A stretch of DNA of 64,000 bases from Prorocentrum cordatum (taxonomy: Eukaryota > Sar > Dinophyceae > Prorocentrales > Prorocentraceae), in the NCBI GenBank assembly GCA_963575745.1, contig CAUYUJ010014771.1, positions 343,501-407,500 on the forward strand, given 5' to 3'. How positions within the stretch are numbered: the stretch's first letter is position 1; each line of letters opens with the position of its first letter. The notes below the pieces were generated by a model. It had not been told where the DNA came from and made no database searches. It worked only from the letters and a program-made list of their open reading frames with translations. The position numbers and the translations under genes were made by a program. Positions 21,838-32,092 of the stretch are shown here, piece after piece.

Positions 21838-22270
21838 AGCCTCGTCTATGAGTGAACCGCGAGGAAGTCTCGAGCGGCAGCTCCCTCCTTATGGAGCCCG
21901 CACTTCATCTTACCATTCTGAGCGGGTCATCCTAAGTCTGTGCATGACATGATTTCGGGGCTCCTCCGGCCTGAATATGTAGGAAGTCTCGTGCGGGAGC
22001 CCCGTCTATGAGTGAATCGCGAGAAAGTCTCGAGCGGGAGCCCCTTCCTATGGGGCCCCCACCTCCACGTTCGAATCCGGGTGGGTCATGGGCTCACAGT
22101 GTGGTGATGAGCTCTGAACACGGAGGCTCCTAAGAGTTGCTGAGCGGCGGCCTAATCGGACGCATGGGGGGACCCTGGGGTCCAGGGCGCGGGTGGTAAC
22201 CCATCCGCGCCCGAATCGGGCGCAGGGGGAAACCCTTGCCTCTGGGCTGAAGGTGGTAACCCATCCTCGG
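21838..22270. repeat. Duplicated 160-bp unit and adjacent 60-bp duplication
   Basis: CCTCGTCTATGAGTGAACCG near 21838 recurs near 21998 as CCCCGTCTATGAGTGAATCG, each followed by a GTCTCGAGCGG block. At 22150-22270 two copies of GGTGGTAACCCATCC with a GCCGAAT tail lie about 60 bases apart. Confidence 0.75.
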
Positions 22271-22489
22271 CCGAATGTTTGATTGCCTTGAAAAGAACCT
22301 GTCCGCGTGCTTGTGGGTAAGGGCCACTAACGCGGGGTTGTCCCACTGGCCTGGCCCGCGGGGTTGTCCCAACGGCTTCACGATCTGGCCACTGAAGAAC
22401 GTGTCCGTGCTGGCCGAGGCGGCGACGGCGCCCAGGGAAACTCGACATGTGTGCCCCGACCAGGTGGGAGGGGACGTGCATGAGGAGAA

Positions 22490-23275
22490 GAGGCAGGAGC
22501 AGGACAATGAGACGGAGAAGGAGGATGAGGAGGAGAAGGAGGAGAAGGAGGAGGAACAACATAACAACCAGCGGAAACTCTTTGGTTGCCTTGTCCGAGA
22601 TCGTCGTCATAATAATGCCATTTGCCTTCCTTCCCTCATGCTTCTTCTCCTCTTCCTCATTCTGGCCCTCCCCTGCGAATTCTTCACTAGATTTGTTTTT
22701 GATCTTTTTGCGGAGGCCTCTCCTTGGAGAGCTTCGTGGGGGCCTCACGAAAGTTTTGCCAGGTTTCTTGGGGAGGCCTCCTGGGCGCCTTCTGGGGGCC
22801 TCTTGGGGCTTCCTCGAGTCATCCTGCTTCCGACTGCGGTTTCCCTGAAGGACCTGGTCACGATTTGGATTGCGTCGGGAGTCGCTTTGGGGCCATCTTG
22901 GGTCGTCATGGGGCTCTCTTCGGGTCATCTTGGAGCCCTGTTGGGCCTCTGGGGGTTTCTTGGACTGCCTGGAGGCCCGTTCGTTTGTTTTGACGTGGTT
23001 TTCGGGGCTCTTTGGACGGTTTCGGGTAAACCGATGAATGGAGCAGTCACCAAATCATGCAAACACCATTGGAAATCAATGTTTTCCTGTATTTCGGACG
23101 CTCTTTGGGGGTTTTCTTTGGGTCGTCTTCGGGCGTCTGGTGGTTTTTTGGGTCCTCTTGGGGCCCTCGGGGGGCTATTCGGCCGCCCTCCTGACCGATT
23201 CGGGCCCGCTGCCTGGGCCCAACAGGGGCATCCAGGGGCTTCAAAAGCCCGGTCAACCTACTGCAGGGGTGTCTA
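22490..23275. repeat. GGA-rich patch and CTTGGGG-type satellite
   Basis: 22490-22556 is purine-rich (AGGAGGAGAAGGAGG). From about 22720 short units of GGCCTCCTGGG / CTTGGGG type repeat to about 23270, the same family as the array at 40430-41640. Confidence 0.6.
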
Positions 23276-23394
23276 GGGGGCCCCCGGGGCCAGAGATCCG
23301 GGGGGTCCCGTTTAGTGAAAGGGGCTCGCAGGTTTCCAGGCTGTTTTTACACCAGAGGAAAAACCCTAATCAGCCGATGGTTTGGAATTCGTGA

Positions 23395-23665
23395 TATGGA
23401 TATTCAGATCGATTGCGAGATCCTATCGTGAAGTCGATTCAGTGAGATCGATCGTGAGATCGATGGTGAGATCGCTCGTGCGATCTACAGTCGGATCGAT
23501 TGTGAGATCAATAGAAAGTTGGGTAGTGAGATCGATGGTGAGACCGATCGATGAGGAGATCGACTAAGAACCCAGAAACCCGGGAACCCTCCCAATCGGT
23601 CCGGAACCAGCAACCGGGAACCCTGGAACCCGGAACTAGGAACTCGAGAACCCGGTCGCCTACCG
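23395..23665. repeat. GATC-rich repeat followed by AACCCGG repeat
   Basis: 23400-23568 holds many copies of GTGAGATCGATGGTGAGATC with small changes. 23570-23665 shifts to AACCCGGGAACCC-type units. Confidence 0.8.
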
Positions 23666-24175
23666 AATCTTTGCCCGGCATTTTCGCCAAATCTTTCAAT
23701 TTCCGCCAGGACCCCTTCATTGCGAGCGTTGATAGGGGAAGTTGTGTTAAAACACAAGAGCTGTTTGGCGTCGCGGCAATGCGCGCAGCGGCGCGTTGTA
23801 AAAAGTCGGGCGAAGAGACGCGCGCGTCGAGCCCAGATCACGCGGCGTGGAGGTACAGCGTCCGCTAACGGGGGATGCACAGCATCATTCGCGAGGGGGC
23901 AGTCGCGAGGGGAGAGGCGGGGAAGCGAGGGGAGCGGGGGAGGGAGGGGAGCTGCATCGAACGGTGCGCAGTCCAGGCTAAGAGGAGGAGGAGGCGCAGT
24001 CACGGCCCGCAGCGGCGGATCACGGAAGGGCGAGGCAACGGGCAACCCACATCCGCGGAACAGCAATGGTGCGCGTGCGCGTCCAGGAGCGCCCGAGCCC
24101 CCAGAGACCGCTTGGGGTCCCGCAGCAGCCAGCCGCCAGAAGTCATCTGGGCGTAGGTGACGTGTGGAGCTGGCA

Positions 24176-24243
24176 CACACCCGCGCACACAAACACACAC
24201 AGACACACAGACACACAGACACACACACACACATACACACCTC
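24176..24243. repeat. (CA)n microsatellite
   Basis: About 65 bases of ACACACAGACACAC dinucleotide repeat. Confidence 0.95.
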
Positions 24244-24415
24244 AGTTTTTCATGCTGTTCATCCGCAACATCCTGCTTCTCCTGCTTCGGGCAAGCGTCT
24301 CCGCCAAGGCTCCTCCCTCGCGTCCCGCTCCTACATCGCAAGGTTCTGATATACCGAGCAGCCCCTTAAAGCGGGATCGGCAGATTTTTCTATTCGACAC
24401 GCGCGAATTTCGAAG

Positions 24416-24622
24416 GGTCCTGGTTTCCAATACATGTCCAAGTTCACGCTGGAAGAGCACTACCACACGCGCAAGAAATGGTACGCTTTCCCGTATCCCT
24501 CGTTCTACCACGGGCGGATGGCCCTGGCGCCTGCGAGGACCCGTCCTCGAGGTCACGCGGAGTACCTCTGGCAGTTCAACGCAGGTTTCCATGGTTGGGC
24601 ACAGAATGTCAGGATCCTCCAG
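24416..24622 (+). CDS. Exostosin-like (GT47) gene, exon 3
   Basis: The open frame reads YMSKFTLEEHYHTRKKWYAF then PYPSFYHGRM, and later EYLWQFNAGFHGWAQNVRIL. This fits the middle of a GT47 domain, where a KDvviPyP motif is followed by R...L..F.G. The donor CAG|GTCGGG after 24622 is in phase 0. The start at 24416 follows an AAG and is a guess in the correct frame. A GGA tract begins at once after the donor. Downstream, exon 4 resumes in the same phase. Confidence 0.58.
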
Positions 24623-24624
24623 GT

Positions 24625-24830
24625 CGGGCGGAGGAGGGAGGAGAGGAGGGAGTGTGAGGAACAACAGGAGGAAAAGATGGACGAAGAGGTGGGAGGGAGG
24701 ATGAGGATTGAGGGGGGAAGAAGGAAGAGGAGGAGGAGGAAGGGGAGGAGGACGAAGAGGAGGAGGAGGAGGAAGGGGAGGAGGACGAAGAGGAGGAGGA
24801 GGAGGAGGAGGAGGAGGAAGAAAGGCGCCA
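24625..24830. repeat. (GGA)n polypurine tract just inside intron 3
   Basis: About 200 bases of GGAGGAGGAAGGGGAGGAGGA-like sequence starting within a few bases of the exon 3 donor. Long open frames here on either strand are repeat artefacts. Confidence 0.95.
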
Positions 24831-24897
24831 CTCAGGATCGGGGGCTGGGGGCCGCGCGGCCCCCTCACCGGGCGCCTTCAAACAACAGGGCAGCGGC

Positions 24898-25720
24898 TTG
24901 CGGAATGCCATGGCACTTATTACTTTGTCAGCGTCGGCAGCCCGCCAAGCTATCATGCTTGCGCCGATCAACCCGCAGAGCACCAACAAGGACAGGGGCC
25001 GCGACGTCATCGAGGAACTATATACCTTTGATGCCGTGGGATTGCTAGGGACGCAAAAGAGATCGTCAGGAGCGCTGATTGAGATTCCTCGGAGGCTTGA
25101 CAATCATTGGCGCATCGATTGCGGATTTGCAAGTGGAGCTCGCACAAACAAAAGTTGTGGTCTCACGCGTTAGCTTCGTCGACGTTTTGTAAGTATGTCA
25201 TGCGTAAAAGGTTCCACCCAGACTCCGAATAACCAGCGAGGGAGATGTGGTGGAGAAAAGCTTGAGCGCGGAAGTCTCTTTCCTCCCAACTTCGAGGCCC
25301 TAGACATTTGCAGTGGGAGGCGACGAACGATACAATGCCGCGATGGCTCGAGCGCGCGGTGGAAACAGTCTTTGCGAGGTGGGCACTGGTCATCACTAGT
25401 GATGTGAATGGGAAGTTCTCGGCAGTCGCTTGTTTTCCAGATGTTCACTGCTGCGGAGGGAGAATGGAGCTACGCCGCTCAGAACCTCGCGGCTCTGCTG
25501 AAGACGCATGACTTGTGTGTTATGAACTCTACGTGGCTAGCTGGTGATACATGCTAGGGTAATTCACAGACATCCAAAGTGAAGGGCATCATTGTTACCC
25601 CCACCAGCGGGCGCCCGAAGTCCGTTGGTGCCGCGTCATGCGGTGCAGCGCTTGGCGACTTCAGGCGCGCAGTCAAAGCGAGATGTGAGGCCACGCTCCA
25701 GCCGGGATCGCACTGCCATA
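24898..25720 (+). pseudogene. LINE AP-endonuclease relic
   Basis: The first part (24898-25173) has MLAPINPQS, FDAVGLLGTQK and CGFASGARTNKSCG, matching the dinoflagellate LINE endonuclease pattern of NPQS, D.vgLQGT and G.R.G..TNK.aG. After a shift, 25378-25720 has VITSDVNGKFSA (the D.N motif of the nuclease), EWSYAAQNLAALLKTHDLCV, MNSTWLAGDTC, a TAG at 25555-25557, then GNSQTSKVKGIIVTP, where a live enzyme would have an R.DYI motif. The final catalytic D-H is not clear. The enzyme would nick target DNA to prime reverse transcription. Confidence 0.6.
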
Positions 25721-25988
25721 TCATGCGATTGCTGACCCATGTCAGAGTAAGCCAGATACTATCTTATCGGGCGGGGAGATGTCGACGATGCTGCAGCGAG
25801 GGTGCAGACGCACGGAGTTTCTGCCGAAACTCGAGGGATCGCCGTGCGATAGAGTGGCTTCGCTGCCATCAAACCTCGCGGCTGACGAGGCCAACGGAGT
25901 TTTCGTGCAATCACTTCGGGAAGCAGGCGAGGCGCAGTGCCCTCGCTCTCCGTTGTAGACACAAGATCCTTCTAGGCATGTTCGCGAA

Positions 25989-26470
25989 GTGTCTGACCTT
26001 CTGCAGCGACGCCGCGACGTCCGTGCGCAGTTTTCTCTGATGGGGTGCTCGGAGGACTTGGAGGGGGTGGAACTTAGATTGGCGCCGGAATTGAGGAGGG
26101 CGGGCAGGTGGCAAAGACGCCGCAACAGGGCCTGGGAGCGGACGAGGCAAGATCGGCGCGAGGCTTTCAACGAGGGCGCTGAGCGGCGCGACGGGCGCAG
26201 CAGCCATCGCCTAGCGAAGTTGATCGCGCAGGCGACGAAGGGAGGGGGAAAGTGGGCGCGCGCGGGGGGATCAGGGGGGGGGGCGCGAGTGGGGGGAGGA
26301 GATGGAACTCCCAGGGCCCGAAGGCAGATGTTCCGCTTGGGCCGCGACTCTTGCCCATCTCAGCGCGGCGCGAGGGCCCCCCGGAGTTCCACTGGCTGTC
26401 GAGGCCGAAGACGTCGATGGGGGGCTGGGGGGGGGGGGGGGGGGCTACGCGAGGCTGCCTGGTAGGATCG
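25989..26470 (+). pseudogene. LINE linker between endonuclease and RT
   Basis: Arg-rich, helical-looking sequence (LRRAGRWQRRRNRAWERTRQ, HRLAKLIAQATKGG) of the kind that joins the nuclease to the reverse transcriptase in these elements. It dissolves into G-runs after 26400. A 60-base (CT)n run at 26625-26692 separates it from the RT. Confidence 0.45.
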
Positions 26471-26620
26471 TCTTTCGAAGGCTACCTCGCGCCGTGGAGC
26501 TGCCCGATAGAACTCCCCAGAGTAGCTGTCTTCCCGAGGTGGATCAACCCCCGAGCAGAGGAAATGAGGCGCGGGATCGGGCGCATCTTGGACGTCGCTA
26601 ACCTCATCTCCCCGAAGTTC

Positions 26621-26624
<4 letters not shown>

Positions 26625-26681
<57 letters not shown>

Positions 26682-26692
26682 CCTCTCTCTCT
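26625..26692. repeat. (CT)n microsatellite
   Basis: Near-perfect TC dinucleotide run inside the LINE relic. Confidence 0.95.
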
Positions 26693-26788
26693 CATCCTGA
26701 TGGGCGCCAGAATGTGCAATGAGCTACCACTTGACTGGTCGCGCGCGGTTGCAGCTCGCATCGGGGGCGGGGGCCGGCGAGGAGGGGG

Positions 26789-27428
26789 GTGAAGGGGGGG
26801 CGCAGTTGTGGTGCGTTCTTGGGCAAGGTATTTCATCGTGGAGTTCTTCAGCGAGCTCTTAAATATCCTATTCCTGCTTGGGCACATGGGGCGCTGAGCA
26901 AGGGGGGGGGTGGGGTGGGGAGGGGGGGGGGGGCGATCGCGGCGCAGAGCTGCTCCGCCTGGCGAGTGGAGAAGCTAGGCGTTTCGCAGCCGCGCCGTTT
27001 CCATGGCGCGATTAACGCATTTTATTTGGCAGAGACAGGTTGCCTCCACGCGGCGGCGGCGCGATTTTTGCACCCGGGCGACGCCCCGCCCATGCTGGGC
27101 CGCGTCAAGTATAGAAATTTCGCATTCACAGGAGGGGGGGGGGGGCGTCGCGCTTGCCATGGGGGAGGAGCGCGTGCCAGGCGGCCCGATCGTTGCGCAT
27201 CTGTTTGTCAAAGTGCACGCGCTACGCTTGCGCCGCGGGCGAGTTGGATCTGCGCTGGGCCCCCGCTTGGTGAGCGCGAAGTCGAGCAGGCGGCCGTTAG
27301 TATTTTTGTCGATGATCATGGCGGCGCAATTCCGTTCCGGAGCTTAGAGGGGGGCAGAGATATAGCGAGGGGCAGAACCAGAGTGTCCCGAACGCGTTCG
27401 ACACCATCGGGCTCGCCCAGAATCTAGA
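26789..27428 (+). pseudogene. LINE reverse transcriptase relic (fingers and palm)
   Basis: FLGKVFHRGVLQRALKYPIP and AWAHGAL open the domain. FHGAINAFYLAETG occupies the place of the first catalytic motif, but its Asp is not preserved. In a neighbouring frame, after a G-run near 27132-27145, VALAMGEERVPGGPIVAHLF corresponds to the QGDP...LF motif. FVDD at 27305-27316 is the catalytic box. Frame therefore slips at poly-G runs. The enzyme would copy element RNA at the nicked site. Confidence 0.6.
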
Positions 27429-27454
27429 TGAGCTGGAATCCACCCCCCGCTTGA

Positions 27455-27842
27455 GTGGCAGATGGGGCCTGTCCGAACGAGCAGATTTTAATTCGACCCA
27501 ATCGGCTGCCCCGTCGAACACTCGCGTTCGCTGGTTACCTGGGCGCCCGCTTGTCAGCCAGATGTGCAGCGGGAGTGGACGGCCAGTCTAGATTGACGTC
27601 TGGGAAAGAGGTTTTGGGCGAGGATGGGAAGTTGTCGGGCGAGTCAAGTGAAGTTTAAGTGGCGCCCTACGATATTTAAGGAATGCGTCGTCAAAGCCGT
27701 GCTGTCTGGCATCGAGAGCCCTGCGCGCTCGAATGGCCCGCTGCTGGACAGCGATCTCGCCCCGCTCGAAAGTTTTCTCGCTCGCCGTTGTCGGGTGGCC
27801 CTCAGAGGCGCGGCAGCGACTCCGCGCGCGGGGGGCAGCTGA
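27455..27842 (+). pseudogene. LINE RT thumb relic
   Basis: YLGARLSARCAAGVD (27455-27658) followed in another frame by FKWRPTIFKECVVKAVLSGI (27624-27842) matches the thumb region I associate with dinoflagellate LINE RTs (YLG..., K...f...V..AlL.G.E.). It ends at a TGA. Confidence 0.5.
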
Positions 27843-28489
27843 AGTGTAGACAGCGTGGGCGTGCTAGCGAAGTTCTGCATTGAAGCAGTTGTTATTGGAT
27901 GCGGAGTGCGCTGGTTGGTTTGGCCTCAGTCTTAACTGCGGCGCCCGCTCGAAGGGGCTCGGGCGCCGGCAGCGGCGTTCGGGGGCGCAAAGGCGCAGGC
28001 GCGCGCGCGGGGGGGGGGTCGGAACAGGCGGGTTTTCAGCGCGACAGTGGTTGCGCGGGTTTTTTTTGCGCTGGAATGTTTCGACGACGGCGCAGCTCAT
28101 TTGTTTGGAAAGGCACGATTGGCGCGCGCTAGCTTTTGATCGCGGAGGGGGGGGGATTTGATTTATTCAGCTCGGCTCGCGAGGTCTCGAGTCGCAGCAT
28201 TGGACGCGTCGTAGCGAATACGAACGACGACGACGGGTGCAAGGAGGGAGAGCAGGACGCGGGGGCAGTTTAGATGTTGGGCGAAGATCGATGACGGCAC
28301 GGGATGCACGGCATGCTTTCACACGCGTGCTCTACTTATTTAGCACTACGTACACATGAAGGGTGGTGAGCATGGGGCCCAAATATTAGGACGCGTCGCT
28401 TGTGTAAGCAGCCAGCGCGTTGTCGGTTTCAGATTCACGACGTAGCCACAAGCCCAGAAGCACCTCGCTGTTGCGCTACATTATCACGT
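27843..28489. other. No recognisable gene
   Basis: Likely decayed 3' part of the LINE or spacer. No motif is seen apart from short G-runs. Confidence 0.4.
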
Positions 28490-29320
28490 CTGCAAGGCAC
28501 GAGGCCGATCTGGGAACGTCGGTGCCCAAATTGAACCACTGCCGTCTCTGTGAGTTTGGCTAATGGGATCCAGCGGCGCTGCGCCTTCGCATTTGCAGCG
28601 CCCATCTCAGGCCGGGCCTCGACCAGCGCATAATTTATGTCGGCTTTCAGATTGGCGACGAGGTTGAGATCCGCTCGAAGGCGCCCCTGACTGACGTCGC
28701 GGCCCTCCCGACAGGCCACCGCGAGGACGGTCGGCAGCCGCCGCAGGCGGCCAAGAAGGAGGAGTCGAGGGAGTCAGCTTAGCGCAAGTTGCATTTTCAA
28801 GTCGAAAGCCGCGCGAGGAGCCTCGAGCACGGCAGCGCAGCCCAGACATATCTGCGCAAGGGCCATGCATGAGTGGAGACGGGGACGGTGGAATGCAACA
28901 AATATTTAGCGGAGGCGAAGAAGAAGGGGAAAGGGCTCGACCTGGGCCCTCCAGAACTCCATGTATTTGGGGCGTATCTTTTAGGTATCGGCAGCGTCTT
29001 GATCAGGGGGATTGCCCTCTGGAGGTCCGCAAGCGCAGGGGCGCCGGCGCGAGGATCCGCGCGATGATCGAAGAAGGGCGCCCCCGAGGACGCATCGATG
29101 TGGATCAAAGAGCGCGGTTTCTTGAACGCGTTCGAGTCGAAGGTGATGGGGCTCACTTTGCGTTTCCGGTGTCACGTGTTCGCGGCAAGGGGCGCCAAGG
29201 CCGCTCAGGGGCTCAACGAGCAGCAGGCCGACGCGCGGGGAGGGGTGCTGACAGATCCCCAGTGGGAAAAAGTATTTCAGAGGAGCCCGATGGAGTTGCC
29301 CGCAATCGAGAACCATATGC
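28490..29320 (+). pseudogene. 5' domain of a second LINE copy
   Basis: A zinc-ribbon-like piece (GTSVPKLNHCRLCEFG, near 28518) is followed by a frame open from 28873 with one TGA at 29065-29067. It reads KGKGLDLGPPELHVFGAYLL, then FESKVMGLTLRFRCHVFAAR and a terminal DPQWEKVFQRSPMELP. Such a zinc ribbon plus a GLGPP..hvF...R.s..i.. domain sits upstream of the endonuclease in dinoflagellate LINEs, as I recall. No endonuclease follows, so this is a separate truncated copy rather than part of the 24.9 kb relic. Confidence 0.45.
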
Positions 29321-30267
29321 CTGTGGAGATCAATATGGTTTTTGTGATTATTTGGAGGGCGGCGGGAGGGGCTGGAAGCTGGGCGGTGCTCCAAGGGGCG
29401 CGCTCGCCGAGGACCTCGGGGGCAAGTCATTGCGTTGCATAGTGGTGGCCCTGCTCTTCCCCGCCCGCCCCTTCCTGGATTGCGAAATCAGCTTCCAACG
29501 CGAAAGTTCTTCAACGCGTTAAATTCGCGTCCTGGGGAAAGTGCCCTGGCCAGCTCGGGCGCGTTCGCTCGCGAGCGTTGCCCGCAGAACTACAGCTGCC
29601 AAACAGTGGGCACTGAGCCCAGCAGAGCACGGCGACAGCGAGACCGTGGGTCTGCAGCGCGGGGCGACCCGCGCGGGCAACAAAACGCCGGGGGGGGGGG
29701 GGGTCGCACGACGGAGGGGCACAAAGAGCTTGAAAACCCAGGTGCCAGGCGGCCCGAAAAGGGAGAAGCCTGGACAGAGACCCGGAGGCCTCGGCGGCCC
29801 CGTGGGCCAGAGGCCGCGGCGCAGATCAGTCCGAGCCTGAATCCGAGGAAACCTCGACAGGAACGCCACCAGCGGCTCGGACTAGCCTGTTAAATTTGGC
29901 TTGGAAACTAACAGCACGCGTGCGTGGTCTGGGCGGGGTGATCACGGGGGCCTCGTCCTCTTCGAGGGCGTGGCTCGCACCGACACTCATCTCGCCCGAT
30001 TACCCTGGAGCAGGTCCAGCAGCGACCATGCTCGGCACAAGCGGGCGAGGTGCCCTAGCCCCGTCTCTCTCGCCATGCCCTCGCCAGGGCTCGAAAAGAA
30101 CATGGCAGCCTCCTAGATCTGGAAGGGGAGGGGTCACTCCATGCCTTCGACCGTCCTCGGCTGGGGCCGAAACAGTAGCTGACGAGGCCGCTGGTCCAGG
30201 CTGAGCCTGCGCGGCAACTGTCGCGTCAGCAAACGCGTCCGTCGGCGGAGCAGCAACAGGAATCTGA
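29321..30267. other. No recognisable gene
   Basis: GC-rich with a G-run near 29691-29702. Open frames are compositional. No family motif. Confidence 0.4.
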
Positions 30268-31060
30268 TCAGACACGTCGCCACACGTTGCTCCTCCATCG
30301 GCGGCCGCTCGCGGGGGGGCAATCAACATAAACGCGGACAGGCGACTTGCAGCGCTGCGGGAAAATGCCAGGTAGCAAGTTCTTCCATGTAGATCTAAGG
30401 CGAGAGTCCATGGACCCAGGGCCAGGGCAGCGTTTCAAAAACAGGTTAGACTTGAGCGGGGAACCCGTCGGAATCATCGCCATCCTATGAACGCAACCAT
30501 ACAAAGTGGAGAACTCAGAGCAAGCCAGACCGACACTCGAATGTATGTAGGTCTTGACTTCGTTGAAATCACAGCCTCCGGGAGGACCAGAGCACTTCCT
30601 GGGAGGAGGGATGGGCCTAGCTCCAAACCTGAAGGCAAAATCTGCCCTGAAGGCCCTGACGCAAATAGTGCACCTCCATGCAGAACCTACCTATCCTGGC
30701 GAAGGAGCACATGTCTGGAACAGCACTAGTCTTGGAAACCTCGGCCTTCTCATACTCTACCTCGCCATAGTTTTCAAGCGAGGGAAAGTGGGGAAGCAAT
30801 GTGAGCGCCAACTTGCAAAAAAACACTTGTGTATCTAATGCGGAGATCAGTCTCTGCGAGAACATCATAATCCTTCGGGTGCAAATCGAACGCGGCCTTC
30901 GCACCGAGGTCAGCAAGAAAGTTACCAGTCCTGCGGTAGGTCTTTGCCTCATCTACAAACGCAACTGTGCCTTGATCTTAGCAGCACCTACGAGAAATAA
31001 GTGTGCGACGTCAGCCCTAGCCTGCACAATGTGCCCAGCGTAGGCCTTCCGAAAATGAGC
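30268..31060 (-). pseudogene. LINE C-terminal relic: RNase H end plus zinc tail
   Basis: Minus strand. AYAGHIVQARADVAHLF leads, across a frameshift near 30975, into VDEAKTYRRTGNFLADLGAK, where GN.LAD..AK is the last catalytic motif of a LINE RNase H, followed by AAFDLH. Beyond a TGA the next frame shows WRCTICVRAF and further down SEFSTLYGCVHRMAMIPTG and FLKRCPGPGSMDSRLR, the Cys/His-rich tail that follows RNase H in dinoflagellate LINEs I recall. It lies antisense inside inferred intron 3 and has no adjoining RT. Confidence 0.45.
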
Positions 31061-31354
31061 GTGCACATCCTTGGCGGCGTTATAAGCTGCAACGGCATTG
31101 GCGCAAACAGAAAAAAATGATTGCTGCTGGGGCCAGTGTGGCTCCGGTGGGGCTGGGGGTGGGGGGTTGGGCCGTCGGGTCTGTCTTGATGGGCCACCTC
31201 CATGCGAGCAGCAGGCTTTCCGACCGAGGTCAGTCGTGCTGTGTCGCGGTTCTTCGGTGACGCTGATCTGTAAATTTTGATCTGCCGACTTGCAGGCGTG
31301 CCTAGAGCATCCAGGTTGACATTGTTGAGCTATGTTTGAATGGGAGAGCGAAGT

Positions 31355-31493
31355 GAAGGAGGAGGAGGAGGATGAGGACGAGGAAAAGGAGGAGGAAGAG
31401 GAAAAGGAGGAGGAGAAGGAGGAGGAGGAGGAGGAAGAGGAGAAGGAGGAGGAGGAGGGGGAGGAGGAGGAGGAGGAGGGGGAGGAGGACAGC
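31355..31493. repeat. (GGA)n polypurine tract just before exon 4
   Basis: About 140 bases of GGAGGAGGAAGAGGA-type sequence ending roughly 30 bases before the exon 4 acceptor, where a polypyrimidine tract would normally be expected. Confidence 0.95.
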
Positions 31494-31522
31494 GCAGAAT
31501 TAGGAGAACGCTGTCGTGGGAG

Positions 31523-31700
31523 TGCGGCAACTCGTCCAAGTGCGCCCCGAGATCCGCCCTGAAGACGGACACCGGCGACCTGAGGCCCCCCGGGATCAAC
31601 ACTTCTCAGGTCGTGAACGCCATGTTGCGATCGACATACTGCGCGCACCCGCCGGGGGACACGCCCTCCCGCAAGGGCATCATCGACTCCATCGTGATGG
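31523..31700 (+). CDS. Exostosin-like (GT47) gene, exon 4
   Basis: Reads CGNSSKCAPRS, then NAMLRSTYCAHPPGDTPSRK and GIIDSIVMG. This is the diagnostic C-terminal GT47 motif (M..S.FCl.P.GDtpsrkr.fDsi..GCiPV), so family membership is strong here. An AG acceptor at 31521-31522 gives phase 0, matching exon 3. The exon is 178 bases and ends with one base of a Gly codon at ATGG|GCCGGG, a GC donor. The next exon begins GC TGC GTT CCC, completing GCVPV exactly. Confidence 0.75.
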
Positions 31701-32092
31701 GCCGGGCGGTCCCAAACTTGGCTCCATCCCACCCTGATAGGAGAATTGCATGGCCTTTCGGGTCATCCTCTCAGGCAGGGGTGGGGAAGTGATGATGGGG
31801 CGAACCTAAGGTGTGAGATGCAGGAGGCTGGCATTCCATGACGTCCAGGAGGTAACATGGATGGGGGATAGGCCATCCTCCCCGATTTTACATCTAAATG
31901 TCCTCCTGTGCTAATCATTTCTGATCATCCGCTTCGTCGTAATATTCCTCCTCGTCCTTCCTCTCCTCCCCTCCTGTCCTCCTCCGCTCGTGTGTGTGTT
32001 TCGAGGGTCCTCAGAGAGACTCAGGTGGGGGTGGGACCAGCACCCCGCGTGAGCCGTTGATCCAATCGGGTCAAGCTGTGGACTGCCCTCAG
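31701..32092 (+). other. 392-bp GC-AG intron of the GT47 gene
   Basis: Donor ATGG|GCCGGG and acceptor CCCTCAG|GCTGC. Splicing joins IVMG to GCVPVLF in phase 1, restoring the conserved GCiPV motif. GC donors are common in dinoflagellate introns. No coding sequence is seen inside. Confidence 0.65.

Larger units (their letters stand above)
20102..24415 (+). other. Putative intron 2 region; one uncertain coding-like patch
   Basis: Inferred to be mostly intron. 20580-21141 contains protein-like text in more than one frame (for example DRHYHLFVMRHTESGRAYG in the frame from 20737). I cannot assign it to a family, and it might hold the missing exon between exons 2 and 3. The rest is repeats, listed separately. 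Confidence 0.35.
24898..27842 (+). mobile_element. LINE-type non-LTR retroelement relic (EN-linker-RT)
   Basis: Three domains occur in the order usual for an APE-type LINE ORF2: endonuclease pieces (24898-25720), a basic linker (25989-26470) and reverse transcriptase with thumb (26789-27842). Several frame changes, a stop and a (CT)n insertion make it inactive. It lies in the sense orientation inside inferred intron 3. No target-site duplication or poly-A tail was found. Confidence 0.6.

Noticed and set aside
22060-22100. TTCGAATCC tRNA T-loop-like motif near 22071
   Set aside because: Flanks do not pair as a T-stem, no acceptor or anticodon arms can be drawn, and the motif lies in a tandem repeat whose other copy lacks it.
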